NCBI RefSeq assembly: GCF_000296445.1
Contig: NZ_JH815198.1
Coordinates: forward strand, 928,584 to 992,583
Direction: 5' to 3'
DNA length: 64,000 nt
From: Slackia piriformis YIT 12062
GTDB taxonomy: Bacteria; Actinomycetota; Coriobacteriia; Coriobacteriales; Eggerthellaceae
Part shown: positions 8,442-17,166 of the stretch, piece after piece
Layout: every line of letters starts with the position of its first letter
How positions within the stretch are numbered: position 1 is the stretch's first letter
The notes under the pieces: model-generated
Databases searched by the model: none
The model's input: the letters and a program-made list of their open reading frames with translations, nothing else
What the model was told of the DNA's origin: nothing
Program-made: the position numbers and the translations under genes

Positions 8442-10148
8442 CTACCAGTGCACAATGACGGCATCGCCAATCTGGATGATGCCGAAAAGAGACGCCGCCG
8501 AATCAGACGACAGGTTGACGCATCCGTGGCTTCCGTAGGTTTTATAGGCCTCGGCGTTGCCGAAAACGGAAGACGGCTGCCATGAAGCATCGTGGAGGCC
8601 CACCATGTTCCCCACGAACGGCATCCAATAATCAACGGGAGAATCCCATTCGGGTTCGTTCGTCGCAGGGTCAATCGAACCTCTCAAAGAAACGTTTTGC
8701 TGCAGGTTCTTCAGATAATACACGCCCGTAGGGGTATCGTCTTCTCCGTTCGGCTTCCCCGAGACGATAGGGGCATCCCACAGCAGATTTCCCGAAGCAT
8801 CGTAGTAATACGCATGCTGCTCCGTGAGATCGATGTCGCAATACGCCCCCCAATCCTGGCCGGCCTTCGTATAGCCGTTGCCAGTAGAAGAGCACGGCAC
8901 CGTGATTTCGCCCACCGTGGCATTGAGAACGGCGTCTTTGAGGGAGGCTGTCAAAGAATCGGCATCGACAGCCCAGCCGTAGTCTCCGCCTTCAGCCGTC
9001 ACCGTCTTTCCATCGGGACGCGTATAGGTCCTGGTGGTTCCCACGGTGTTGAAGGAGGCGGCAACCTCTTGGACCCATGCGTTCATAGCGGACTCGTCAA
9101 GGGCGGGTTCGAGGTTTTCGTCGAAGTAGATCCAGGCAGAAACGTCGGAACCCGTGACCTCCGACATAACCGTACCGTTCATGGAGTCCTTCAAGATTAC
9201 ATCGCAGCCGATCATGGCATTGGCCTTCTCGGCGGCCGAGGAAAGACGTGCGTCGTCAGACAGGACCGTGGGAACGATAAGGACATCTTCGCCCAAATCG
9301 AGGGTATCGGCCATGGAGACCATGGCCTGGGAGATCTGCTCGACGACCGCGTCCGCGGAAACCTGGTCTCCGTAGACTTCCTGCTCGACGACGTATTGGC
9401 TGGAGTCGGAATCGAAGGAGACGCATGCGTCCTCGGAGGGAGTGGCTGATTCGTTGAAGGCGTCGACCTGCGTGCGGACATAGGCAACAAGAGCCTCGTC
9501 ATCGCTTGTGGCCATAAGATGGCTTCCTGCATCGTGCCCAAGAAGAATGCTTACGGGCCACAACCAGGGATTGGTATCCGAAAGAGCAGAATCGACTATG
9601 GCCCTTGCATCGACGCCCAACCCGGCGTCTTCAGAGGAGATGCTGAAATCAAGCCCCTGCCCCTGAACGCGAAGCACGTAATTCTCCTCGGCGCTCGAAA
9701 GCAGGGAGGCCGCCTCTTCGGCGGTCTTCATGGAAAGGTCGATGCTGCCCATGGTGGTGTTGGGATAGAAGCGACCCATAAAGACGACGGCGCCGATAAT
9801 ATAGACGGTTGCAAGAAGAGCGACTACTGCACCAAGCGCGATGAAAAGCGTCTTCTTTTTCGAGCTTTTTCCCGGCATAGAAGGAGCGGCGGCACCAGCG
9901 CCTTTGAACGCCCCCTGCGGCGCGGACGAGGGAGAAGCGGGATTGAACGAAGAAAACGATCCTTGCTCGACGCGAGGCATAACAACCGTGGATTCGGGAA
10001 AGCTACCGGCGGCATGGCGACCGCCGCCGCGAGCCTGCGAAGGCGCAACATGGGAGCCGCGCTGGGGCGGGATGCTTTGCGGACCCTGCGGATTGGGCCG
10101 ACGCCCCTTTTCGAAAGACGGTTGAAAATCGCTCTTCTTTCCGACCAC
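8442..10148 (-). CDS. L,D-transpeptidase (YkuD) with VanW-type peptidoglycan-binding region
   Basis: A membrane-anchored peptidoglycan cross-linking enzyme of the YkuD family. The N-terminal ~95 residues are cytoplasmic and rich in Pro, Ser and Gln, followed by one membrane segment (about 96-122) and a long extracellular region resembling the repeated peptidoglycan-binding domain found in VanW/YkuD proteins. The C-terminal catalytic domain contains G-L-H-D-A-S and S-H-G-C-V-N-L, with the nucleophile Cys near residue 543 of 568. I chose GTG at 10146-10148 because AGAGGG lies 8 nt upstream; an upstream ATG at 10226 is in frame but has no such site. It would form 3-3 cross-links. Confidence 0.88.
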   Translation of the reverse strand: MVGKKSDFQPSFEKGRRPNPQGPQSIPPQRGSHVAPSQARGGGRHAAGSFPESTVVMPRVEQGSFSSFNPASPSSAPQGAFKGAGAAAPSMPGKSSKKKTLFIALGAVVALLATVYIIGAVVFMGRFYPNTTMGSIDLSMKTAEEAASLLSSAEENYVLRVQGQGLDFSISSEDAGLGVDARAIVDSALSDTNPWLWPVSILLGHDAGSHLMATSDDEALVAYVRTQVDAFNESATPSEDACVSFDSDSSQYVVEQEVYGDQVSADAVVEQISQAMVSMADTLDLGEDVLIVPTVLSDDARLSSAAEKANAMIGCDVILKDSMNGTVMSEVTGSDVSAWIYFDENLEPALDESAMNAWVQEVAASFNTVGTTRTYTRPDGKTVTAEGGDYGWAVDADSLTASLKDAVLNATVGEITVPCSSTGNGYTKAGQDWGAYCDIDLTEQHAYYYDASGNLLWDAPIVSGKPNGEDDTPTGVYYLKNLQQNVSLRGSIDPATNEPEWDSPVDYWMPFVGNMVGLHDASWQPSSVFGNAEAYKTYGSHGCVNLSSDSAASLFGIIQIGDAVIVHW

Positions 10149-10251
10149 TTCTGTCACCCTCTGCAAAACACCATGCTGTATAGCAAGAAACGATATAGCT
10201 GGCGAAAGTATACCAGCCTCGGCCATGCTTGAAGAAATAAAGAAACGAACC

Positions 10252-10298
10252 TATGAAAAAGAACAAACCCGCAAGGATTCCCCGCGGGTTCGTACAAA
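10252..10298 (-). terminator. Intrinsic terminator after tRNA-Asn (proximal copy)
   Basis: Read on the minus strand this is an AACCCGC stem with its complement GCGGGTT, an 11-nt loop, then a T-rich tract (TGTTCTTTTTC). It follows the leftmost tRNA-Asn gene and precedes the L,D-transpeptidase gene. Confidence 0.65.
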
Positions 10299-10305
10299 AT
10301 CTGAA

Positions 10306-10380
<75 letters not shown>

Positions 10381-10535
10381 ATGTTCGCTTGCTTTCGCAA
10401 CGCGCAGGAATGCATATTACCCGATGCGCTTTTGCATGGCAAGGGAAAATATCGACTATTTCTCGCGAAGCGAATGACCGCGCCAAATGCACGCTTCGTT
10501 TACGAGCGAACTGTTCGTGCCTGGGAAACAGAAGC

Positions 10536-10566
10536 ATACGAAAAAGAGCCCGCAATGCGGGCCCTT
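10536..10566 (-). terminator. Intrinsic terminator after tRNA-Asn copy 2
   Basis: On the minus strand GCCCGC, a three-base loop ATT and GCGGGC are followed by TCTTTTT. It lies directly after the tRNA-Val/tRNA-Asn pair, so copy 1 of tRNA-Asn is probably transcribed separately or by read-through. Confidence 0.7.
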
Positions 10567-10576
10567 TAGTATTCTA

Positions 10577-10651
<75 letters not shown>

Positions 10652-10657
10652 ATACAA

Positions 10658-10732
10658 TGGTGGGCGTTACAAGATTTGAACTTGTGACCCCTTCCGTGTG
10701 AAGGAAGTGCTCTCCCCCTGAGCCAAACGCCC
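10658..10732 (-). tRNA. tRNA-Val (CAC)
   Basis: A 75-nt gene with encoded CCA. Acceptor stem GGGCGTT pairs with AACGCCC, discriminator A. The anticodon stem CTTCC/GGAAG encloses loop TTCACAC with anticodon CAC. The flanks extend the acceptor symmetry: AATACAATGG at 10651-10660 mirrors CCATTGTATT at 10731-10740. Confidence 0.94.
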
Positions 10733-10968
10733 ATTGTATTTCGCTTTCGTCTCCAAATACCGTCGACTCAAGCGCGAATCGATATATTACTCGCATCTCT
10801 TCTTGTTGGCAAGCATTATTTTTCAAATTCTTAAAGCACTTTTCGAGAGGAACCGTTTCTCGCAGATTCGTCCCGCATGCGATGAGGCAAAATCGCATTC
10901 CGAACGTCCCGAGCGCAACCGCTCATATAGTATGCCTCCTAGACCGCCATAAAGAGAAAGAGGACGCC

Positions 10969-13900
10969 ATGACCACCGCGTCTGCACACCGATTCATCCG
11001 CCTCTGCGCCCTGCTCATCCTTATCTGCGCCGCCGCGCTTCTCCTTCCCTGGGGACGCCCTGCGCTAGGGGCCGAAACCAACGGATCTCCTTGCATGCTG
11101 ACCGACGAACAGCGCGCCGCCTATGAAGCCGACGGAACGCTCGAGGCCCGCATTGCATATCAGGAAAGCCTTCGCAACGACCGGCCTTCCGAGGGACTCA
11201 TCAGCCAGGCCGTGGAACGTGAGCGAGCCGCCCAAGGCATCGGCGCATACGCGGTTCCCTCAAACTGGTCAAGCGGCATGGCCTCCGTTGGCGCCGCACA
11301 CGTGCTCGGGCTGAGGATAACGTTTCCCGACCACCAATTCGAAGAAAACGACACGCTTGACGCGCTCCAATCCATCATCGGACCTAAAACGCAAAACGGA
11401 GCCGCCCCCGCCGGAACCTCCCCTTTCCCCTATGAAAGCCTCAGCGCCTATTATTACCGGGCTTCATATGGAAAGCTTTCCCTTACGGGCGAGACGTTTG
11501 ACTACGCCGCCAAATACGAACGTGATTACTACACGAACAACCCCGAGTCCTTCGTGGCCGAAGCGCTCGCAGCGCTTGACGAGAGCGAAGACCTATCCCG
11601 ATTCGACGCCAACGAGGACGGCAAGCTCGATGCCGTCTACGTCCACTTCGCGGGCCCCGATACGGGATGGGGGTCTGTCTGGTGGAGCAACGAAAGCACA
11701 GCGAGCGACCCGACGCTTTACGAGGACGGCTCCGTCCGCCTTTGGAACATGGTCCTGCTGGCAGAAAACTCCAGCAACTCCTGAGCCGCCCGCACCATTA
11801 TTCACGAAACAGGCCACGTGCTCGGACTGCCCGACTATTACAGCGCGCGAAGCCAGACGGGACAAGGTTCCGATCACTCCGGCATCCTGACCTTCGACAT
11901 GATGATGCAGAACATGGGCGACCATAACGGATACTCGAAATGGCTCGTCGGATGGCTGCCCGAAGAAAAAATCACCCGCATCGTCGCGAACGAAGACGGC
12001 ATATCCGTGACAAGAAACGGCGAAGTGTTAGAGCATCACGACGCCGTAGACGGTGACACCCCTTCAGTGGATGCGACCCTCGGGGCATACGCGGACGACG
12101 ACGCGTCCGAAACGGAGGGCATCGTCGTGGTGTCCAATCAGGATACGGGCATGTTCTCCTCCCTCTACCTCGTCGAATACGACCGCTACGCCGGCAATCA
12201 AAGCGTTCGCTACCTTGATGCGGCCCTGGCAGAACACGAGCTTCCGTCGGGATTCCGCGTGTTTCGCGTCAGAGGAGAACTCACCGACGACGGATCGGAT
12301 TATGCGAACAGCAACCTGTACGGAACAGTTCACAGCCAACTCATCGAGCTGGTTGACCCCGATATGGACAAAGCCCATACGACAGGCGGCATCGATTATG
12401 CGCCCAGCGCCGTCGGAGAGAATACATACGGATGCATGCTTTTCGAGGAATCGGCGATAACTCCTCAGGGATACCCTTCCACCAACTTCTTCGAAAACGC
12501 GAGTATCGGATTCACCGGCTTGACGATTGCCGCGAAAGACACAGGGGGAGAAACGGGAACGATAAGCGTGTCTTATTCCGACGATTCGAAACCCGAAATC
12601 TCTGGAGAACTCGCGCTCACGCCGACCTTCGAATCCTTCTCGAACGCCTCCGTGCTTACGTTGCGCGCCTCTACGCCCATTCTCAAAGCAACGGAAGAGA
12701 TGCAGCAAGCGCAGCTCGTCATAGACGGCTCCACCTACATGCTTCCCTTCACCACGGTGAAGGGCGACACCGTATCCACCGAATGCCTTCTCGATCCCGA
12801 GGCGCTGTCGCCTTCCTCGCGTTGCGAACTGGTCTATCCCGCGGGAATGTTCGTCCTGGGAAAGACGGGAGGCGAAACGCTGCTATCGCCTGAGGTACGT
12901 ATCCCGCTTCAGGCCGATTCGTCCATGGCAAAAATCGCCTCCGCCGACCTGTATGCTAATACCGCCTACGAAAGCACGACCCCTTCCGTAAGCGGCGTTC
13001 TGTCCTGCCCCGATGGAAACCTGCGCTTCGTGCAAGCCGGCGGCGACAAGCTGACCGTCCATACCATCGACCAGAACAACCCAGGCCACCTCTCGTCGAG
13101 CACGAGCATCCCGGTATCCGAAGGAGGCATGGATGAGGTGGTGAAAGCGCTCCCCCTCGAAAACAACCACATGTTCGTCGTCGCGAGGTCGGCAGGCTAC
13201 CCAAGCACGACCGGGCTATGGATCGACCTCGAAGCGAAAGCCGTCACGTCGAAAATCAACCTGTCAGGCATGGACTTCTGGGCCTTCGGCGCACGCGGCT
13301 CCGAAATCGTAGTTGCCTCAAGGCATTACGGAGACAATCCCGTCGGCGGAACAACCCTATCTCTGCTGAGCCAAAACGAAGACGGGTCGGTCTCGGCAAA
13401 GCATGCCTGGACGTCGTCCGCCGAATTTATCGCAACCCAGAACCACCTGCTCTTCTCCCAGATCTCTCGCGAAGGATACGCGGTCGAAACAGAAAGCATC
13501 GCGGCTTTTTCCTTCGACGATCTCGCCCGACATATCGCCTCGGTAGGAACCGAAGATTTCGAAAATCCCTTCCCCGAGGATATGCGCCCCGAAGAATACG
13601 CGGACACGGTGTTTTACATCAACATGCAACGCGTGCTGCTGTCGGCCGCCGAATCATCGGATGGCTATGCGATGGTGTTTTCGGACATACTTCAAGATGA
13701 GGAGTCGTCCTCAGGCTCGGAGCTGCTCATCTCCTTCGGCAACGATGCGACGAAACGCGCCGAAGTGCAGCTGCCCTTGGACAACTCGTCGAACAGCGGC
13801 GTCTCGATCGGGCGCAATGGATGCGTCGCCGTCCGCTCGTCCATATCCATAGGAACGGCGCAGGGCACCCAAGGACTCGCCAAGACCGTCTTCTACGATT

Positions 13901-14342
13901 CCGAAACGCTCGAAGCAAAGAGTCGCTTATCGCGGCAACGACCGCAATAGGATCGTGGACCTCGGACGGAAGTTGGATCGACATCGGAAGAAGCATCACG
14001 AACACCATGAACGGCGCCGGTTCGCCCCTTGGAGACGAGAGCAACCCCATCGAGGGCCCCTTGATTCATTACGTACTCACCGAACCGATCGATACACCGA
14101 AAACCGATTCCGAAATCCCCCAAGACCCCTCGACACCTCCAAGCGTCGATGAAGGCCAAAGTCAAGGCACAGACCCCGATACGAGCGATGCAAAATCCGA
14201 CGAAGCGGCAAAGCACGGATCCTTGGAAAAGCAGTTCGCGCAAACGGGCGATATCGGAACCTCGTTGGCGATATTAGCCGTAATCGCAGGAGTCCTGGCA
14301 TTGCATGCGGTGCGAACCGCGCTGAGAACCGTGCGCAAATGA
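10969..14342 (+). pseudogene. M6-family surface metalloprotease, interrupted by an in-frame TGA and a frameshift
   Basis: A secreted zinc protease of the M6 (immune-inhibitor-A-like) family. It starts at ATG 10969 after AGAAAGAGGA, with a signal peptide (hydrophobic ~15-30, A-L-G-A cleavage region). An in-frame TGA at 11782-11784 lies 18 nt before the zinc motif H-E-T-G-H (11803-11817), which continues as V-L-G-L-P-D-Y-Y. The frame then runs on, through a beta-rich region, to a TAG at 13948. The expected ending is in the -1 frame from about 13915: a Pro/Asp/Ser linker, the sorting-type motif F-A-Q-T-G-D, a membrane helix and a basic tail, ending at 14342. One base must have been lost near 13915-13935. 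The first piece (271 residues) lacks the active site. A sequencing error is possible for either lesion. Confidence 0.85.
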
Positions 14343-14362
14343 TTCGAAAATCAATGCTGAAA

Positions 14363-14400
14363 CAAAAGAACGGTCCCGAAGCTTCGGGACCGTTCTTTTG
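14363..14400. terminator. Bidirectional terminator between the M6 gene and metQ
   Basis: A perfect 18-bp inverted repeat with a two-base centre. It has a CAAAAG/CTTTTG base, so either strand yields a G+C-rich stem followed by a T tract. It serves the convergent M6 gene (+) and the metNIQ operon (-). Confidence 0.9.
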
Positions 14401-14442
14401 AGCATCTAGTGAGGCAAACCACGAATTGGCTTGCAGTATTCG

Positions 14443-15303
14443 CTACGCCTTCAAATCGTCAACACTGGCGGTTTTGCCGGGATAGAGGCACAGAGGCTCA
14501 AAATGAATCTTCGCTACGCCGACAAGGTCGGTACCGTTCTGGGCGTTGTAATCGTCGAGATACGGCTGGTGCTGGAAGTAGTTGGCATCAAGATCGCCCT
14601 CGGACAAGGCAACATTAGGCTGCACATAGTCGGTGAACTCGGTGATTTCGAGCGTCCAACCCTTCTCGGCCAAAAGATCTTTAACCTGGTTGAGGATCTC
14701 TGCATGAGGAGCAGGAGAAGCACCCACCGTGATGGTGGTGTCGTCGCCTTCTGCCTGAGGAATCTCGCCAGCTTCACCGGATTCGAACGTAGCGACAACT
14801 GCGCCATTGTAAGTAGCGTCGATGAAGTCTTTCACCGTGTCGCTCTCAAGAGCCGCCAGGAGAGCTTCGGTCTTCGGGGACTCCTCTTCGCCGGAGCGCA
14901 CGGCGACGACGTTGCCGTATTCGACCGCAGCTTCAGAAGCGGAGTCCTCGGAAGCAAGCGCAGTGGCAGGATCGATGTCGGCGCTGATAGCGTAATTGCC
15001 GTTGATAACGGCCATGTCGACGTCGGCCAGCATGCGCGGAAGGCTTGCCGCCTCGGCCTCGACGATTTCGATGTTGTACGGGTTCTCCGTGATATCGTTT
15101 TTGGTGGCGTTCAGGCCGACGCCGTCGGCAAGCTTGATGATGCCCTGGTCCTGCAGCAAAAGCAGAGCGCGAGCCTCGTTGGTGGCGTCGGAGGGAACGG
15201 CGACCTGCTTCGCGGCGCCGCCGCCGCAGCCCACCAAGGCAACGGCAAGACCGCAGGCCGCAACGGCGCTAGCGCATACGGCCGCAACTTTTTTGAATTT
15301 CAT
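14443..15303 (-). CDS. metQ: Circularly permuted MetQ/NlpA-type methionine-binding lipoprotein
   Basis: The substrate-binding lipoprotein of a methionine ABC importer. The signal peptide ends in the lipobox L-V-G-C, with the lipidated Cys at residue 26. Residues 33-172 match the second half of ordinary MetQ: V-A-V-P-S-D-A-T-N-E-A-R-A-L-L-L-L, D-G-V-G-L, E-N-P, I-V-E-A-E-A-A-x-L-P-R, A-V-I-N-x-N-Y-A. After an acidic linker (174-189), residues 190-286 match the normal first half: I-T-V-G-A-S-P-A-P-H-A-E-I-L, T-D-Y-V-Q-P-N-x-A-L, D-x-D-A-N-Y-F-Q-H-Q-P-Y-L. It ends at S-V-D-D-L-K-A, exactly where the normal protein crosses to its second half. The total of 286 residues is normal. It is last in metN-metI-metQ, 159 nt after metI. 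Confidence 0.93.
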   Translation of the reverse strand: MKFKKVAAVCASAVAACGLAVALVGCGGGAAKQVAVPSDATNEARALLLLQDQGIIKLADGVGLNATKNDITENPYNIEIVEAEAASLPRMLADVDMAVINGNYAISADIDPATALASEDSASEAAVEYGNVVAVRSGEEESPKTEALLAALESDTVKDFIDATYNGAVVATFESGEAGEIPQAEGDDTTITVGASPAPHAEILNQVKDLLAEKGWTLEITEFTDYVQPNVALSEGDLDANYFQHQPYLDDYNAQNGTDLVGVAKIHFEPLCLYPGKTASVDDLKA

Positions 15304-15462
15304 AGCTAAACCTTCCTGTGAAGCGCGACGTCGAATCCTTCGGATGCGGACGTCTGGTTCTGTATCGGTACAACCGAATCTGCCGAGTTTCGATTCGTAT
15401 CACGGCCATGCTAACTGGCTTGCGCCCCTTGCCGCATCAGAAATGCTACAAGAAGCGAATCA

Positions 15463-16140
15463 TTAACGCGAACGGTGGTCGATTTTGCGAGCGATCACAT
15501 TCGCCAGGCTCTGAGCGAGCTGGACGACCACGATGCAGAGCACGATCGCAACCACCATGACGTCGTCTTGATAGCGCTGGTAGCCGTAGCGAATGGCGAT
15601 GTCGCCGATGCCGCCCGCGCCGACGGTGCCCGCCATGGCAACGAAGCCGAACAAGGTGATGAAGGTAATAGAGAGGCCGCGAATCAAAGACGGCAGGCTC
15701 TCGACCAAAAAGACCTTGCGGATGATCTGCCATGTAGACGCCCCGAAGCTCTGAGCGGCCTCCACCAGACCTCCGTCGATTTCGGCAAGGCTCTGCTCGA
15801 CCATGCGAGCGACGAACGGAGCGGCCGCGACCGTCAGAGGAACGATAGCAGCAGCAACGCCGAGAGAAGTACCGACGATAGCGCGCGTCATGGGAATCAT
15901 GAAGACGATCAGGATGATGAACGGGATGGAGCGGCCGATATTGACCAGCCAGCCCAGAACGCTGTTGAAGACGCGGTGGGGATGAAGACCGCCAGGAGCG
16001 GTAAGAATCAGCAAAACGCCCAGGGGAATGCCTATAACGTAGGCGAACGCCGTAGAAAGAACGGTCATGACAACGGTGTCCCACGTGCCTTGCGCCATAA
16101 GAGCGCCGTACTGGTCGACGAAAGACGTGATGGCCTCCAT
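15463..16140 (-). CDS. metI: Methionine ABC transporter permease
   Basis: The inner-membrane channel subunit of the MetNIQ importer, acting as a dimer. The 225-residue protein has about five membrane helices and the permease-to-ATPase coupling loop (EAA motif) visible as G-L-V-E-A-A-Q-S-F-G-A-S near residue 130. Further MetI-typical stretches are G-R-S-I-P-F-I-I-L and G-x-G-G-I-G-D-I-A-I-R-Y-G-Y. It starts 3 nt after metN, so the two are translationally coupled; a 159-nt gap separates it from metQ. Confidence 0.95.
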   Translation of the reverse strand: MEAITSFVDQYGALMAQGTWDTVVMTVLSTAFAYVIGIPLGVLLILTAPGGLHPHRVFNSVLGWLVNIGRSIPFIILIVFMIPMTRAIVGTSLGVAAAIVPLTVAAAPFVARMVEQSLAEIDGGLVEAAQSFGASTWQIIRKVFLVESLPSLIRGLSITFITLFGFVAMAGTVGAGGIGDIAIRYGYQRYQDDVMVVAIVLCIVVVQLAQSLANVIARKIDHRSR

Positions 16141-16143
16141 GGC

Positions 16144-16935
16144 TTACGCCTCCTTAGAAGTTGCAGCGCGCGCTGCCTCGAATTCCTCGACGGACAGGCC
16201 GGAGTCGGCCGCGATAAGACGACGCGTGGCGTCGCTTTGGGGATTGCCGAACACCTCATCGGTCGCTCCCACCTCGGCAATGGCGCCCCCCTCGATAACG
16301 GCGACCTTGTTGCAGATCTGCTTGGCAACGGAAAGGGAGTGCGTGATCACGACCATCGTGACTCCGAGCTCCTTGTTGATATCGCGAAGCAGGTCGAGAA
16401 TCGCATGCGTTGTCATGGTGTCGAGCGCGCTCGTTGCTTCGTCGCAGAGCATGATTTCGGGATTGTTGGCCAAGGCGCGCGCGATGGCCACGCGCTGCTG
16501 CTGCCCTCCCGAGAGCTGGCTCGGGTAGCTGGCAGCCTTGTCGGCAAGGCCAACAAGCTCGAGCAGCTCGAGCGCGCGTTTTTCAGCGGCTGTCTTATCC
16601 TCCCGACGCAGCTCGAGCGGAAATGTCACATTGCGCAACACCGTTCGCTGCTGGAACAGACTGAAGTTCTGGAAGATCATGCCGATCGACTCGCGAAGTT
16701 GGGAAAGCTCTTTCCCTCGATAGGCCGTGACGTCCTTGCCGTCTATAATCACGGAGCCTTCGGTCGGACGCTCGAGCAGGTTGATGCAACGCACCAGCGT
16801 CGATTTGCCGGCGCCAGACTGCCCGATGATACCGAATACATCGCCGCGCTCGACATGGAGATTCACATCGCGCAACGCCTCGTGCGAACCGAAGCGCCCG
16901 AAGTACGTCTTGGACAAATTGGTAAGATTAATCAT
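16144..16935 (-). CDS. metN: Methionine ABC transporter ATPase lacking the NIL regulatory domain
   Basis: The ATPase of the MetNIQ importer. Walker A is G-Q-S-G-A-G-K-S-T near residue 38, the signature is L-S-G-G-Q-Q-Q-R, and Walker B is I-M-L-C-D-E-A-T-S-A-L-D, with the switch His in V-I-T-H-S. The protein stops at 263 residues, whereas E. coli MetN is about 343 and carries a C-terminal NIL (ACT-like) domain that binds methionine and shuts off transport. That domain is absent here, so allosteric trans-inhibition is not expected by this route. The start has a GAGGAATC ribosome site. It is the first structural gene after a leader region at 16995-17100. Confidence 0.94.
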   Translation of the reverse strand: MINLTNLSKTYFGRFGSHEALRDVNLHVERGDVFGIIGQSGAGKSTLVRCINLLERPTEGSVIIDGKDVTAYRGKELSQLRESIGMIFQNFSLFQQRTVLRNVTFPLELRREDKTAAEKRALELLELVGLADKAASYPSQLSGGQQQRVAIARALANNPEIMLCDEATSALDTMTTHAILDLLRDINKELGVTMVVITHSLSVAKQICNKVAVIEGGAIAEVGATDEVFGNPQSDATRRLIAADSGLSVEEFEAARAATSKEA

Positions 16936-16994
16936 GATTCCTCGTACATATATACGTTTCGTGACAGATGAATGCGGCTAGGCCGCCCGGAAGC

Positions 16995-17043
16995 TCAAGC
17001 CTGAGCGTCGGCGCACACGCCAACAAGCCCAGGCTTGAGCATG
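16995..17043 (-). promoter_or_regulatory. Inverted repeat in the metNIQ leader, possible attenuator
   Basis: On the minus strand CTCAAGCCTG and CAGGCTTGAG form a perfect 10-bp stem around a 26-nt loop that itself contains GGCG-TGTG-CGCC. The left arm overlaps leader codons 17-20, immediately after the methionine cluster. A second smaller hairpin, GCGGC-CTA-GCCGC, follows at 16974-16986. Neither has a T tract, so the mechanism could be translational or Rho-dependent, not intrinsic termination. Confidence 0.5.
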
Positions 17044-17087
17044 TGCATCATCATGTTGGTCATGGTATGTACGAATTCGAAACTCAT
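16995..17087 (-). CDS. Candidate methionine-rich leader peptide upstream of metNIQ
   Basis: A 30-codon reading frame between a strong promoter and metN. Its translation starts M-S-F-E-F-V-H-T and then has Met at positions 9, 12, 13, 14 and 16 (M-T-N-M-M-M-H-M). The codons just after the Met cluster form the left arm of a 10-bp inverted repeat. There is no Shine-Dalgarno sequence, but the ATG lies 9 nt past the -10 box, so a leaderless start at the first transcribed base is plausible. The arrangement resembles leader peptides that measure charged tRNA supply. This is inference from pattern; no homologue is known to me. Confidence 0.55.
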   Translation of the reverse strand: MSFEFVHTMTNMMMHMLKPGLVGVCADAQA

Positions 17088-17095
17088 AGCGCTTT

Positions 17096-17123
17096 ATCAT
17101 AGTGGATTGCTTCGAGCTGTCAA
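17096..17123 (-). promoter_or_regulatory. Sigma-70-type promoter of the metNIQ operon
   Basis: On the minus strand TTGACA (17118-17123) and TATGAT (17096-17101) are separated by 16 bp. It is the best promoter match noticed in the window and is placed just before the methionine-rich leader frame. Confidence 0.75.
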
Positions 17124-17166
17124 GCGAAAAGGCACAACCACGCCAAAGCACACGAAAGCGCGCCGC

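Noticed and set aside
11782..11784. Selenocysteine at the TGA in the M6 protease
   Set aside because: M6 proteases have no known selenocysteine at this place, no clear SECIS-like stem-loop is seen after the TGA, and the gene has a second lesion, so decay or sequencing error is simpler.
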